Source: Aeromicrobium phragmitis
Lineage (GTDB): Bacteria > Actinomycetota > Actinomycetes > Propionibacteriales > Nocardioidaceae
NCBI RefSeq assembly: GCF_003674095.1
Contig: NZ_RDBF01000008.1
Span: 103,077 to 167,076, forward strand
DNA length: 64,000 nucleotides
Direction: 5' to 3'
Shown here: positions 41,515 through 48,840 of the stretch, one piece after another
Layout of the letters: the number at the start of each line of letters is the position of its first letter
How positions within the stretch are numbered: position 1 is the first letter of the stretch
Program-made: the position numbers and the translations under genes
The notes under the pieces: model-generated
What the model was told of the DNA's origin: nothing
Seen by the model: the letters and a program-made list of their open reading frames with translations, nothing else
Database searches by the model: none

Positions 41515-41984
41515 GCGGACACGGAGCACCGAACCTGACCACCGACGCGAGCGGCGCGAAGGTCGCCATCGTCGCCTCGAGCTGGCACACCACGGTGATG
41601 GACGGATTGATCGCGGGCGCGCAGCTCGCACTCGCCGACGCCCGGGCCGCTCAGGTCGACCTCGTGCGAACCGCGGGCTCGTTCGAGTTGCCGCTCGTCG
41701 CGAAGGCCTGCGCCGAGCAGGGCTACGACGCGGTCGTGGCGCTCGGTGTCGTCATCCGCGGCGGGACGCCGCACTTCGACTACGTGTGCGCGGCGGCGAC
41801 CGACGGTCTCTCGCGGGTGGCGCTCGACACCGGCGTTCCGGTCGGGTTCGGCCTGTTGACCTGTGACACCGAGGAGCAGGCGCTGGACCGCGCCGGCCTC
41901 GCCGACAGCCACGAGGACAAGGGTCGCGAGGCAGCTGAGGCAGCGCTTGCCACGTGGGCGACGCTGAGCGCGCTGCGGGGCTGA
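41511..41984 (+). CDS. ribH: 6,7-dimethyl-8-ribityllumazine synthase
   Basis: Penultimate riboflavin step; 157 residues that normally assemble into icosahedral or decameric shells. Motifs are [17 protein letters not shown] near 20, [12 protein letters not shown] near 54, and the catalytic His in [20 protein letters not shown] near 79. The C-terminal [12 protein letters not shown] is typical. The ATG at 41511 with AAGGAGG upstream is clearly right; longer in-frame readings start inside ribBA. Confidence 0.95.
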   Translation: MSGHGAPNLTTDASGAKVAIVASSWHTTVMDGLIAGAQLALADARAAQVDLVRTAGSFELPLVAKACAEQGYDAVVALGVVIRGGTPHFDYVCAAATDGLSRVALDTGVPVGFGLLTCDTEEQALDRAGLADSHEDKGREAAEAALATWATLSALRG

Positions 41985-42006
41985 CCGGGCGGTCCGGGCG
42001 GGACGA

Positions 42007-42012
42007 TAGACT
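42007..42012 (+). promoter_or_regulatory. -10 box of a probable leaderless hisE promoter
   Basis: TAGACT lies 8 nt before the hisE ATG with no Shine-Dalgarno sequence, so hisE-hisG likely form a unit separate from the rib operon. Confidence 0.6.
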
Positions 42013-42020
42013 GGCGCACG

Positions 42021-42284
42021 ATGAAGACGTTCGAGGGTCTGTTCGCCGAGCTGAGCGACAAGGCCGCCACCCGCCCCGAGGGTTCGCGCACAGTCGCTGA
42101 GCTCGACGCCGGCGTGCACACCATCGGCAAGAAGCTGGTGGAGGAGGCGGCCGAGTCGTGGATGGCCGCCGAGCACGAGGGACGTGAGCGCGCGGCCGAG
42201 GAGCTGAGCCAGCTGCTCTACCACGCCCAGGTCATGATGATCGCCGCCGGCATCACGCTCGACGACGTCTACGCGCATCTGTGA
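42021..42284 (+). CDS. hisE: Phosphoribosyl-ATP pyrophosphatase
   Basis: Second step of histidine synthesis; 87-residue all-helical MazG-like enzyme. Acidic metal-binding motifs lie in [19 protein letters not shown] near 38 and [18 protein letters not shown] near 58. As in other actinobacteria it is a separate gene paired with hisG, not fused to hisI. Confidence 0.94.
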   Translation: MKTFEGLFAELSDKAATRPEGSRTVAELDAGVHTIGKKLVEEAAESWMAAEHEGRERAAEELSQLLYHAQVMMIAAGITLDDVYAHL

Positions 42285-42366
42285 CGGCAGCGGATCCCAC
42301 CCACCGAACGCCCCGGGTTCAGCCGCTGTCGTGACCCGAGCCCGACCGGACGAAAAGAGATGCACC

Positions 42367-43212
42367 ATGCTCAAGGTCGCCGTCCCCAACAAGGGTGCGC
42401 TGTCCGACGCCGCCGCGCTGATCCTGGCGGAAGCCGGGTACCGGCAGCGCCGCAACGCCAAGGACCTGGTCAGTGTCGACGCCGACAATCAGGTCGAGTT
42501 CTTCTACCTGCGTCCCCGCGACATCGCGATCTACGTGGGGGAGGGCACGCTCGACGTCGGGATCACCGGACGTGATCTGCTGCTCGACTCCGGCGCCAAG
42601 GCCGACGAGGCGATGGCGCTGGGCTTCGGCGAGTCGACGTTCCGTTTCGCCGCTCCCGCCGGCACGCTGACCTCCGAGCGCGAGCTCGCGGGTCGTCGCA
42701 TCGCCACGTCCTACCCCGGCATCGTGCGGTCCCACTTGTCGACGCTCGGCGTCGAGGCCGACGTCGTCCGCCTCGACGGGGCGGTCGAGACGTCGATCCG
42801 CCTCGGCGTCGCCGACGCGATCGCGGACGTCGTCGAGACCGGCACCACGCTGCGCCAGGCCGGACTGGAGGTCTTCGGCGAGCCGATCCTCTCCTCCGAG
42901 GCGGTCGTCGTCACTCGCCACGAGGGAGCCGAACCCGAGGGCTTGGCGGTGTTCCGTCGCCGGCTCGAGAGCGTTCTCGTGGCGCGCACCTACGTGATGA
43001 TGGACTACGACATCCGCGTGGACCGGGTGGAGGAGGCCGTGCGGCTCACCCCGGGTATCGAGTCCCCGACAGTGTCGCCGCTGCATCGCGAAGGGTGGGT
43101 GGCCGTGCGCTCGATGGTGCCGCGCGACACTGCCCAGCGCGTCATGGACGACCTCTACGCGATCGGCGCTCGCGGCATCCTCGTCACCGACATCCTGTCC
43201 TGCCGAATCTGA
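42367..43212 (+). CDS. hisG: ATP phosphoribosyltransferase, long form
   Basis: First step of histidine synthesis and point of feedback control; 281 residues. The catalytic part includes MLKVAVPNKGALSDAA at the start, DVGITGRDLL near 72, and the PRPP motif ADVVETGTTLRQAGL near 156. The extra C-terminal domain (about 205-281) is the ACT-like histidine-sensing domain of the long form, so no HisZ is needed. An in-frame ATG 12 codons upstream (42331) is less likely than 42367, which gives the family start. The TGA overlaps the next ATG by one base. Confidence 0.95.
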   Translation: MLKVAVPNKGALSDAAALILAEAGYRQRRNAKDLVSVDADNQVEFFYLRPRDIAIYVGEGTLDVGITGRDLLLDSGAKADEAMALGFGESTFRFAAPAGTLTSERELAGRRIATSYPGIVRSHLSTLGVEADVVRLDGAVETSIRLGVADAIADVVETGTTLRQAGLEVFGEPILSSEAVVVTRHEGAEPEGLAVFRRRLESVLVARTYVMMDYDIRVDRVEEAVRLTPGIESPTVSPLHREGWVAVRSMVPRDTAQRVMDDLYAIGARGILVTDILSCRI

Positions 43213-43628
43213 TGGACGCCACGCGCAGGAGCTTCCGGCCCGTTGCGGTCTCGCTCATCATGTGGCTCTCCACGGCGATCCTCGTGGTGCTCATGATCGT
43301 CATCGGTCGCGCGCTGCCCGAGGATGTCGTGTTCACGGTCTCGCAGGCCGCGACGCTGTGGGCGTTCGTCGCGCTGGTGGCCCTGCTCGCGTATGCGGTG
43401 AGCCGCAGCCGGGTGCACGCCGACGACGAGGGGCTCACGGTCGTGAACGGCTTCCGCAGACGACGTCTCCGCTGGGACGAGGTCGGGTCCATCGCCATGC
43501 GCGAGGGTGCGCCCTGGCCGACGCTCGTGACCCGCGAGGACGAACGGGTCATCCTGTTCGCCATCCAAGGCAGCGACGGGGCCGCGGCGCGCGAGGCGGT
43601 CGCATGGCTTCAGGAGCGGCTGCGATGA
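43212..43628 (+). CDS. Small membrane protein with PH-like domain
   Basis: 138 residues. Two hydrophobic helices (VAVSLIMWLSTAILVVLMIV near 12 and LWAFVALVALLAYAV near 48) are followed by a cytoplasmic part. There, RVHADDEGLTVVNGFRRRRL and RWDEVGSIAM resemble the bacterial PH domain of actinobacterial membrane proteins. The function is unknown. It is coupled to hisG by TGATG and to the SseB-like gene by ATGA. The same trio occurs in related genomes (recollection). Confidence 0.8.
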   Translation: MDATRRSFRPVAVSLIMWLSTAILVVLMIVIGRALPEDVVFTVSQAATLWAFVALVALLAYAVSRSRVHADDEGLTVVNGFRRRRLRWDEVGSIAMREGAPWPTLVTREDERVILFAIQGSDGAAAREAVAWLQERLR

Positions 43629-44110
43629 GCGGGCACGGACCGACGCTCGCCGAACCCGCGTTCCCCGACGACGACGGCCGGCTCGATCCGGCGCTGGCGG
43701 AAGTCATTGACGGCAGTGACGTCGACGTCCTGGGCCGTCTCGGCGGCGCCCGGATCTTCGTGGCCGTCGTCGCAGTGCTATCCGGCGATGCCGACGTCGC
43801 CGCGATCGAGGGCGACAAGAACGCCGACATGGCCGCGGTGCTGATGCAAGGAGCCGACGGACGGCAAGCGTTGCTGACGTTCACCAGCGTCGACGCGATG
43901 CACCAGTGGAACCCGCAGGCGCGTCCGGTCCCGGTGTACGGGCGCGACGCTGCCCGCGCGGCGCTCGCCGAGGGCGCCTCGGCCATGCTCGTGGACCTCG
44001 GAAGCCCGCGATTCCGCGTCGTCGAGACCGAGGACGTCGAGCACCTCGCCCAGGAGCACGTGCTGGTCCGCACCCCGGCCGGCACGGCCTGGGTCGCGCC
44101 CGTCGACTAG
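43625..44110 (+). CDS. SseB-like protein
   Basis: 161 residues resembling the SseB N-terminal domain family. Typical elements are LGGARIFVAVVAVLSG near 39, QALLTFTSVDAMHQWNP near 80, and AMLVDLGSPRFRV near 119. The family is common in actinobacteria, has no established enzymatic role, and often lies between hisG and infC. No signal peptide or transmembrane helix is seen. A REP-like pair and the infC leader follow. Confidence 0.8.
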   Translation: MSGHGPTLAEPAFPDDDGRLDPALAEVIDGSDVDVLGRLGGARIFVAVVAVLSGDADVAAIEGDKNADMAAVLMQGADGRQALLTFTSVDAMHQWNPQARPVPVYGRDAARAALAEGASAMLVDLGSPRFRVVETEDVEHLAQEHVLVRTPAGTAWVAPVD

Positions 44111-44142
44111 TCGGCCGGGTGACCGGCCCTCACCCGAGGCGA

Positions 44143-44193
44143 GCGGTGAGTTGTCCCGCACGTGCGGGCTCGCGGTGCGTGCTGGCTCACCGC
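44143..44193. repeat. REP-like hairpin repeat, cluster C
   Basis: Plus unit GCGGTGAGTTGTCCCGCAC (44143-44161) and inverted unit GTGCGTGCTGGCTCACCGC (44175-44193) form one hairpin, the same family as clusters A and B. Confidence 0.75.
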
Positions 44194-44243
44194 CACCGCG
44201 CCACGACGCGAGCGTTGCACTGCTCGCTGGGGCGCGGGTCGGA

Positions 44244-44274
44244 TTGGCGCCGGGAACAACCAACCTGCTAACAT
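44244..44274 (+). promoter_or_regulatory. Probable promoter of the infC operon
   Basis: TTGGCG (44244-44249) and TAACAT (44269-44274) are 19 nt apart, and the -10 is preceded by TGC, an extended -10. A start near 44281 would give a leader of about 165 nt. Confidence 0.5.
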
Positions 44275-44384
44275 GGTTGATCGAAGTGGAGGTCACCTCC
44301 CACCTGCCTGGTTCTCGGACCTTGAGGTTCTGCGCGGCGTACACGTGTCGTCGCGCCCGATACGCCGCGCGCGTGTCGCGATGG

Positions 44385-44412
44385 TGGCCTTCGTTTCGCG
44401 GAGGCCATTTTT
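44385..44412 (+). terminator. Intrinsic terminator-like attenuator in the infC leader
   Basis: TGGCCTTCG/CGGAGGCCA, a 9-bp stem with one G-U pair and loop TTTCG, is followed at once by TTTTT. It lies 33 nt before the infC start codon. It is the only classical hairpin plus T-run I found in the window, which suggests attenuation of the infC-rpmI-rplT operon. Confidence 0.75.
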
Positions 44413-44445
44413 CATGTCCTCCATCCACGACCATCAGGAGGACCC

Positions 44446-45135
44446 ATCAGCACAGAGCTGCGCGTCAACGAGCGGATTCGCGTTCCCGAAGTACGTCTCG
44501 TCGGACCGAGCGGTGAGCAGGTGGGCATCGTCCGCATCGACGATGCCCTGCGCCTGGCTGCCGAAGCCGACCTCGACCTCGTCGAGGTCGCGCCGCAGGC
44601 CCGCCCGCCGGTGTGCCGTCTCATGGACTACGGCAAATTCAAGTACGAGGCTGCCCAGAAGGCCCGTGAGTCCCGACGCAACCAGTCGAACACGATCATC
44701 AAGGAGATGAAGCTCCGCCCGAAGATCGACCAGCACGACTACGACACCAAGAAGGGTCACGTCGTGCGATTCCTTCGCGCGGGCGACAAGGTCAAGATCA
44801 CGATCATGTTCCGCGGCCGCGAGCAGCACCGACCCGAGCTCGGGTTCCGGCTGCTGCAGAAGCTGGCCGCCGACGTGGAGGATCTCGGATTCATCGAGTC
44901 GAACGCCCGTCAGGACGGTCGCAACATGACGATGGTGCTCGCTCCTCACAAGAAGAAGTCGGAGGCGCAGGCGCAGGTCAAGGCCGAGAAGGCCGAGAAC
45001 ACCGCGCAGCGTGTCGCCGACCGCGAAGCCGAGGCGGAGGCCGAGAAGGCCTACCGCGAGGCCCAGCAGAAGAATGCGACGCCCAAGAAGCCGCGGCGTC
45101 GCTCCGAGAACCTCGACCCAGACATGGAGGCCTAA
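44446..45135 (+). CDS. infC: Translation initiation factor IF-3, AUC start codon
   Basis: Prevents premature subunit joining and checks the start codon; 229 residues. No ATG, GTG or TTG gives the family N-terminus. ATC at 44446, 4 nt after a perfect AGGAGG, gives the expected [21 protein letters not shown]3 genes are known for non-canonical starts (AUU in E. coli) used for autoregulation, since IF3 itself rejects such codons. An ATG-only reading would start at 44521 and lose 25 conserved residues. N-domain, linker and C-domain (to about 165) are complete, followed by a charged actinobacterial tail. Confidence 0.93.
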   Translation: MSTELRVNERIRVPEVRLVGPSGEQVGIVRIDDALRLAAEADLDLVEVAPQARPPVCRLMDYGKFKYEAAQKARESRRNQSNTIIKEMKLRPKIDQHDYDTKKGHVVRFLRAGDKVKITIMFRGREQHRPELGFRLLQKLAADVEDLGFIESNARQDGRNMTMVLAPHKKKSEAQAQVKAEKAENTAQRVADREAEAEAEKAYREAQQKNATPKKPRRRSENLDPDMEA

Positions 45136-45136
45136 C

Positions 45137-45331
45137 ATGCCGAAGTTCAAGCCCCACTCGGGCATGAAGAAGCGCGTCAAGCTCAGCGGCAAGGGCAAGC
45201 TGCGCCGCCAGCAGGCGAACCGTTACCACCTGCTCGAGCACAAGTCCTCGACCCGCACCCGTCGCCTCGACGGCACCACCGAGGTGTCGAAGGCCGACAC
45301 CAAGCAGGTCAAGAAGCTGCTCGGACTCTGA
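45137..45331 (+). CDS. rpmI: 50S ribosomal protein L35
   Basis: 64-residue, very basic protein: [20 protein letters not shown] and the later [18 protein letters not shown] are typical of L35. The ATG is 1 nt after the infC stop. It is the second gene of the conserved infC-rpmI-rplT operon. Confidence 0.97.
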   Translation: MPKFKPHSGMKKRVKLSGKGKLRRQQANRYHLLEHKSSTRTRRLDGTTEVSKADTKQVKKLLGL

Positions 45332-45364
45332 GCCGCGCCCCACTGATTTTCTAAGGAGACACCG

Positions 45365-45757
45365 ATGGCACGCGTCAAGCGTTCCGTGAACGCACAGAAG
45401 AAGCGCCGTGAGGTCCTCGAGCGGGCCTCGGGCTACCGTGGACAGCGTTCGCGCCTGTACCGCAAGGCCAAGGAGCAGGTCACTCACTCGCTGGTCTACT
45501 CCTACAACGACCGCCGCGCGAAGAAGGGCGACTTCCGGCGCCTCTGGATCCAGCGCATCAACGCCGCGGCGCGTGCGCAGGGTCTGACCTACAACCGTTT
45601 CATCCAGGGCCTGAAGGCCGCCGAGGTCGAGGTCGACCGCAAGATCCTCGCCGATCTCGCGGTCAACGACATCGCGGCGTTCAACGCCCTCGTCGAGGTG
45701 GCCAAGGCCAACCTTCCCGAGGACGTCAACGCGCCCAAGGCCGAGTCCGCGGCCTGA
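45365..45757 (+). CDS. rplT: 50S ribosomal protein L20
   Basis: 130 residues; starts [20 protein letters not shown] and contains [20 protein letters not shown] near 22. It assembles early on 23S rRNA and in other bacteria represses its own operon by binding the leader, a possible role here given the leader's structure. AAGGAGA precedes the ATG. It has a slightly longer C-terminal tail than E. coli L20. Confidence 0.97.
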   Translation: MARVKRSVNAQKKRREVLERASGYRGQRSRLYRKAKEQVTHSLVYSYNDRRAKKGDFRRLWIQRINAAARAQGLTYNRFIQGLKAAEVEVDRKILADLAVNDIAAFNALVEVAKANLPEDVNAPKAESAA

Positions 45758-45777
45758 GTCCCTCGACTCCACCACCA

Positions 45778-46575
45778 GTGGCGAGCCAGCCCGGCGAGCT
45801 GACCGTGCGTTCCGCACGCGTCAAGCACGCCCGGCGGCTCGCCACTCGTGCGTTCCGGGCCAAGACGGGCGAGTTCCTCGCCGAGGGGCCGCAAGCCGTC
45901 CGCGAGGCGCTCGCCGAGCCCGAGGTCGTCATCGAGGTGTTCGCCACCGCGGAGGCCACCGCCCGCCACGGCGCCTGGCGCGATGCGCATCCGGTCCTGC
46001 CCTGGCACGTGGTGTCCGGCGACGTCCTCGCCGAGATCGCCGATGCGGTGCAGCCCCAGGGGATCGTGGCGCGCTGTCACGACGTCACGGTCACGCTGGA
46101 CGCACTGCCCGCTCAGGCACGACTCGTGGTCGTGTGCGCGCAGATCCGCGACCCCGGCAATCTGGGCGCCGTGATCCGCTGTGCCGACGCCGCCGGTGCC
46201 GACGCCGTGATCGTGGCCGGTGACAGCGTCGATCCGCTGAACCCCAAGGTGGTCCGGTCCACCGCGGGCTCGCTCTTCCATCTCCCGGTCCTGCTGGAGC
46301 GCGACCTCGTCCGCGCCGTCGAGACGCTCCAGGGCGCCGGGCTGCAGGTCTTCGGCGCCGACGGCGGCGGACGGCTGCTCGACGACGCGGCGCTCGACCT
46401 GTCTGCCCCCACGGCGTGGGTGATGGGCAACGAAGCGCACGGGCTGCCGACGCAGGTGCGCGAGCTGGCCGACGAGGTCGTCGGCGTGCCCATGTACGGG
46501 CGTGCTGAGAGCCTCAATCTCGCCACCGCGGCCGCCGTCTGCGTCTACGCGTCAGCCGGTGCCATGCATAGATGA
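45778..46575 (+). CDS. SpoU/TrmH-family RNA 2'-O-methyltransferase
   Basis: 265 residues. An N-terminal L30e-like substrate-binding domain (ARRLATRAFRAKTGEFLAEG near 19) is followed by the knotted SPOUT domain. Motif 1/2 is AQIRDPGNLGAVIRCADAAG near 121, and motif 3 is GRAESLNLATAAAVCVYAS near 241. It resembles the TsnR/TrmH-like 23S rRNA methyltransferases usually found between rplT and pheS in actinobacteria. The exact nucleotide target cannot be told from sequence. The GTG start at 45778 lacks a clear ribosome-binding site; a later start would remove conserved residues. Confidence 0.88.
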   Translation: MASQPGELTVRSARVKHARRLATRAFRAKTGEFLAEGPQAVREALAEPEVVIEVFATAEATARHGAWRDAHPVLPWHVVSGDVLAEIADAVQPQGIVARCHDVTVTLDALPAQARLVVVCAQIRDPGNLGAVIRCADAAGADAVIVAGDSVDPLNPKVVRSTAGSLFHLPVLLERDLVRAVETLQGAGLQVFGADGGGRLLDDAALDLSAPTAWVMGNEAHGLPTQVRELADEVVGVPMYGRAESLNLATAAAVCVYASAGAMHR

Positions 46576-46622
46576 TCATCTGAGCTCGCTCATCTGACTA
46601 GGAGGAGACCCTCCCGTCGGAC

Positions 46623-46628
46623 TATCCT
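46623..46628 (+). promoter_or_regulatory. -10 box of a probable leaderless promoter for the histidine kinase
   Basis: TATCCT lies 7 nt before the GTG at 46636, with no Shine-Dalgarno sequence. Confidence 0.55.
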
Positions 46629-46635
46629 CGCCTGC

Positions 46636-47706
46636 GTGTCCTTCGAGAACTTCCCCGACGGCGTGATCGTCGCCGATGCCGACGGCGTCGTCGAGTACGT
46701 CAACGAACGGGTCCGCGAGATGGCGCGGGCCGTCGGTGACGAGATGCTCGGGATGCACCTCTCGGAGGCCGTGCCGTTCGACGACCTGAACGGCAACTCC
46801 TGGTTCGACGTGGTTCGCCCCTATGACGGCTTCGAGCTGCGCAAGCGCATCTCCGAACACTCGTGGTGGTCGCCGCGGGGGAGTGAGTACCTCATCACCG
46901 CCTCGTTGATCCGGGAGCGGCCGGCCGGACGCGTCGTCCAGGTCATCGTCTCGATCCGCAACGCGCGCATCCGCAACCAGCGCGACCGGGAACGTTCGGA
47001 CATGGTCGCCACCGTCGCGCACGAGCTGCGATCCCCGCTCACCGGGATCAAAGGCTTCACTGCCACCCTGCTCAGCCGCTGGGAGCAGTTCAGCGAGGAG
47101 CAGCGCAAGTTCATGCTCTCGACGGTGGACGCCGACGCCGACCGGCTCAGCAGGCTGATCGCCGAACTCTTGGATGCGGCGCGGATCGACTCCGGGCGGC
47201 TCACGCTGCGCACCGGCCCGGTTCAGCTCGACGCGCTCGCCGCCCGGGTGCTCGCCAGTGCCTTCGCGGCCGCCGACGACCAGCCGGCGCCGACCGTCGA
47301 GGGGGAGATCCCGGTGATCTGGGGCGACGAGGACCGCATCACGCAGGTCGTGACGAACCTCGTCGAGAACGCGATCCGGCACGGCGACGGGCTGCGGGAA
47401 CTCGCCGTCCGGCGCGACGGTGACGGCGTCGTCGTGGAGGTCAGCGACCACGGCAGCGGCATCCCCGTGGAGCTGCGTCAGCGCGTCTTCAGCCGGTTCT
47501 GGAAGAGCGGACCCGGCGCCGGCAGCGGCCTGGGTATGTTCATCGTGCGGGGCGTGGTGCAGCAGCATCACGGCACGATCGACATCGGTACCGGTGAGTC
47601 CGGGGGAGCGCGCATCCGGGTGCGGCTGCCGATCAACGAGCCCGCGTCGCTGACGGCGGAGGCCCCGTCGATAAACTCGACCGAAGGCCCCTCGATCCGT
47701 CACTGA
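46636..47706 (+). CDS. Orphan soluble PAS sensor histidine kinase
   Basis: 356 residues without transmembrane segments. An N-terminal PAS domain (about 1-110, FPDGVIVADADGVVEYVNER) suggests a cytoplasmic ligand or redox signal. The phospho-acceptor His is in VATVAHELRSPLTGIKGFTA near 124. The ATPase domain has the N box TNLVENAIRHGDG near 239, G1 box VSDHGSGIPVE near 271, and G2 box GAGSGLGMFIVRG near 294. No response regulator gene is in the window, so its partner is unlinked. It lies between an RNA methyltransferase gene and pheST. Confidence 0.9.
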   Translation: MSFENFPDGVIVADADGVVEYVNERVREMARAVGDEMLGMHLSEAVPFDDLNGNSWFDVVRPYDGFELRKRISEHSWWSPRGSEYLITASLIRERPAGRVVQVIVSIRNARIRNQRDRERSDMVATVAHELRSPLTGIKGFTATLLSRWEQFSEEQRKFMLSTVDADADRLSRLIAELLDAARIDSGRLTLRTGPVQLDALAARVLASAFAAADDQPAPTVEGEIPVIWGDEDRITQVVTNLVENAIRHGDGLRELAVRRDGDGVVVEVSDHGSGIPVELRQRVFSRFWKSGPGAGSGLGMFIVRGVVQQHHGTIDIGTGESGGARIRVRLPINEPASLTAEAPSINSTEGPSIRH

Positions 47707-47715
47707 AAGGTCGTC

Positions 47716-48819
47716 ATGTCCGCGCCCAACTCCGACTACGACCCCGTCGAAGTGACCCCACTGCGCGCCGACGAGGTCGAGCGCATGCGCGACGCGGCCC
47801 TCGCGGCGATCGCCGCCGCCGATTCCGTCGAGGCGCTCAAGCAGGTCAAGATCGACCACGTCGGGGATCGCTCTCCGCTCGCGTTGGCCAATCGCGAGAT
47901 CGGTGCGCTGCCGCCGCAGGCCCGCAAGGAGGCCGGACAGCGGGTGGGGCAGGCGCGCGGCGCGGTGAACAAAGCACTCGCCGAGCGCACCGCGCAGGTC
48001 GAAGCCGCCGAGTTCGATCGACGCCTCGCCGAGGAGGCGGTGGACGTCACGGTGCCGGTCGACATGGAGCCGGTCGGCGCACGGCACCCGCTCACCACGA
48101 TTCAGGACCACGTCGCCGACATCTTCGTGGCGATGGGCTGGGAGATCGCCGAAGGCCCCGAGGTGGAGGCCGAGTGGCTGAACTTCGACGCGCTCAACCT
48201 CGGGCCGGACCACCCGGCCCGCACGATGATGGACACCTTCTGGGTCGCGCCCGCGGAGGCGGCGATGGTGCTGCGTACGCACACGTCGCCGGTGCAGGCG
48301 CGCACGATGCTCACCCGCAAGCCGCCCATCTACATCGCATGCCCGGGTCGGGTCTTCCGCACGGATGAGCCCGACGCCACGCACGCCCCGGTCTTCCACC
48401 AGGTCGAGGGCCTCGCGATCGACGAGGGGCTGTCGATGGCGCACCTCAAGGGCACGCTCGATCACCTCGCGACCGCGATCTACGGCGAGGGCACCACGAC
48501 GCGCTTCCGGCCGTCGTACTTCCCGTTCACCGAGCCCAGCGCCGAGGTCGACCTGCTGTGCTACGTCTGCCGCAACGATCCGGCTCAGGTGGCCGACTGC
48601 CCGACCTGCCGCGGTGAGGGCTGGGTCGAGTGGGGCGGGTGCGGCGTGGTCAACCCGCGCGTGCTGATCGCCTGCGGCGTCGACCCGGAGCGGTACTCCG
48701 GCTTCGCCTTCGGCATGGGTCTCGACCGCACGATCACCAGCCGTTACGACATCGCGGATCTGCGCGATCTGTGGGACGGCGACATCCGCTTCACCGAGCC
48801 CTTCGGCATCGGTCTGTGA
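47716..48819 (+). CDS. pheS: Phenylalanyl-tRNA synthetase alpha subunit
   Basis: Catalytic subunit of the tetrameric class IIc PheRS; 367 residues. The N-terminal coiled-coil (about 15-110) is followed by PVGARHPLTTIQDHVADIF near 119. Motif 2 is CPGRVFRTDEPDATHAPVFH near 212, and motif 3 is GFAFGMGLDRTITSRY near 331. A CxxC-like set (CYVCRNDPAQVADCPTC near 279) resembles the zinc knuckle seen in some PheS proteins. A TAAACT at 47672-47677, within the kinase gene, may be an internal promoter; GAAAGG precedes the ATG. Confidence 0.95.
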   Translation: MSAPNSDYDPVEVTPLRADEVERMRDAALAAIAAADSVEALKQVKIDHVGDRSPLALANREIGALPPQARKEAGQRVGQARGAVNKALAERTAQVEAAEFDRRLAEEAVDVTVPVDMEPVGARHPLTTIQDHVADIFVAMGWEIAEGPEVEAEWLNFDALNLGPDHPARTMMDTFWVAPAEAAMVLRTHTSPVQARTMLTRKPPIYIACPGRVFRTDEPDATHAPVFHQVEGLAIDEGLSMAHLKGTLDHLATAIYGEGTTTRFRPSYFPFTEPSAEVDLLCYVCRNDPAQVADCPTCRGEGWVEWGGCGVVNPRVLIACGVDPERYSGFAFGMGLDRTITSRYDIADLRDLWDGDIRFTEPFGIGL

Positions 48820-48840
48820 GTTCGAGAGGTAACGCACGAG

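Larger units (their letters stand above)
44111..44445. other. Non-coding region with the infC operon leader
   Basis: This 335-nt gene-free stretch holds the REP-like pair (44143-44193), a promoter (44244-44274) and a 170-nt leader. The leader carries one bulged hairpin (44286-44303, GTGGAGG/CCTCCCAC), a terminator-like hairpin (44385-44412), and the infC ribosome-binding site. Reading frames through it have no coding character that I can recognise. Confidence 0.75.

Noticed and set aside
44162..44710. Reading frame of 182 codons over the infC leader
   Set aside because: It crosses a REP-like hairpin, the promoter and the attenuator, then overlaps infC in another frame; it has no family features.
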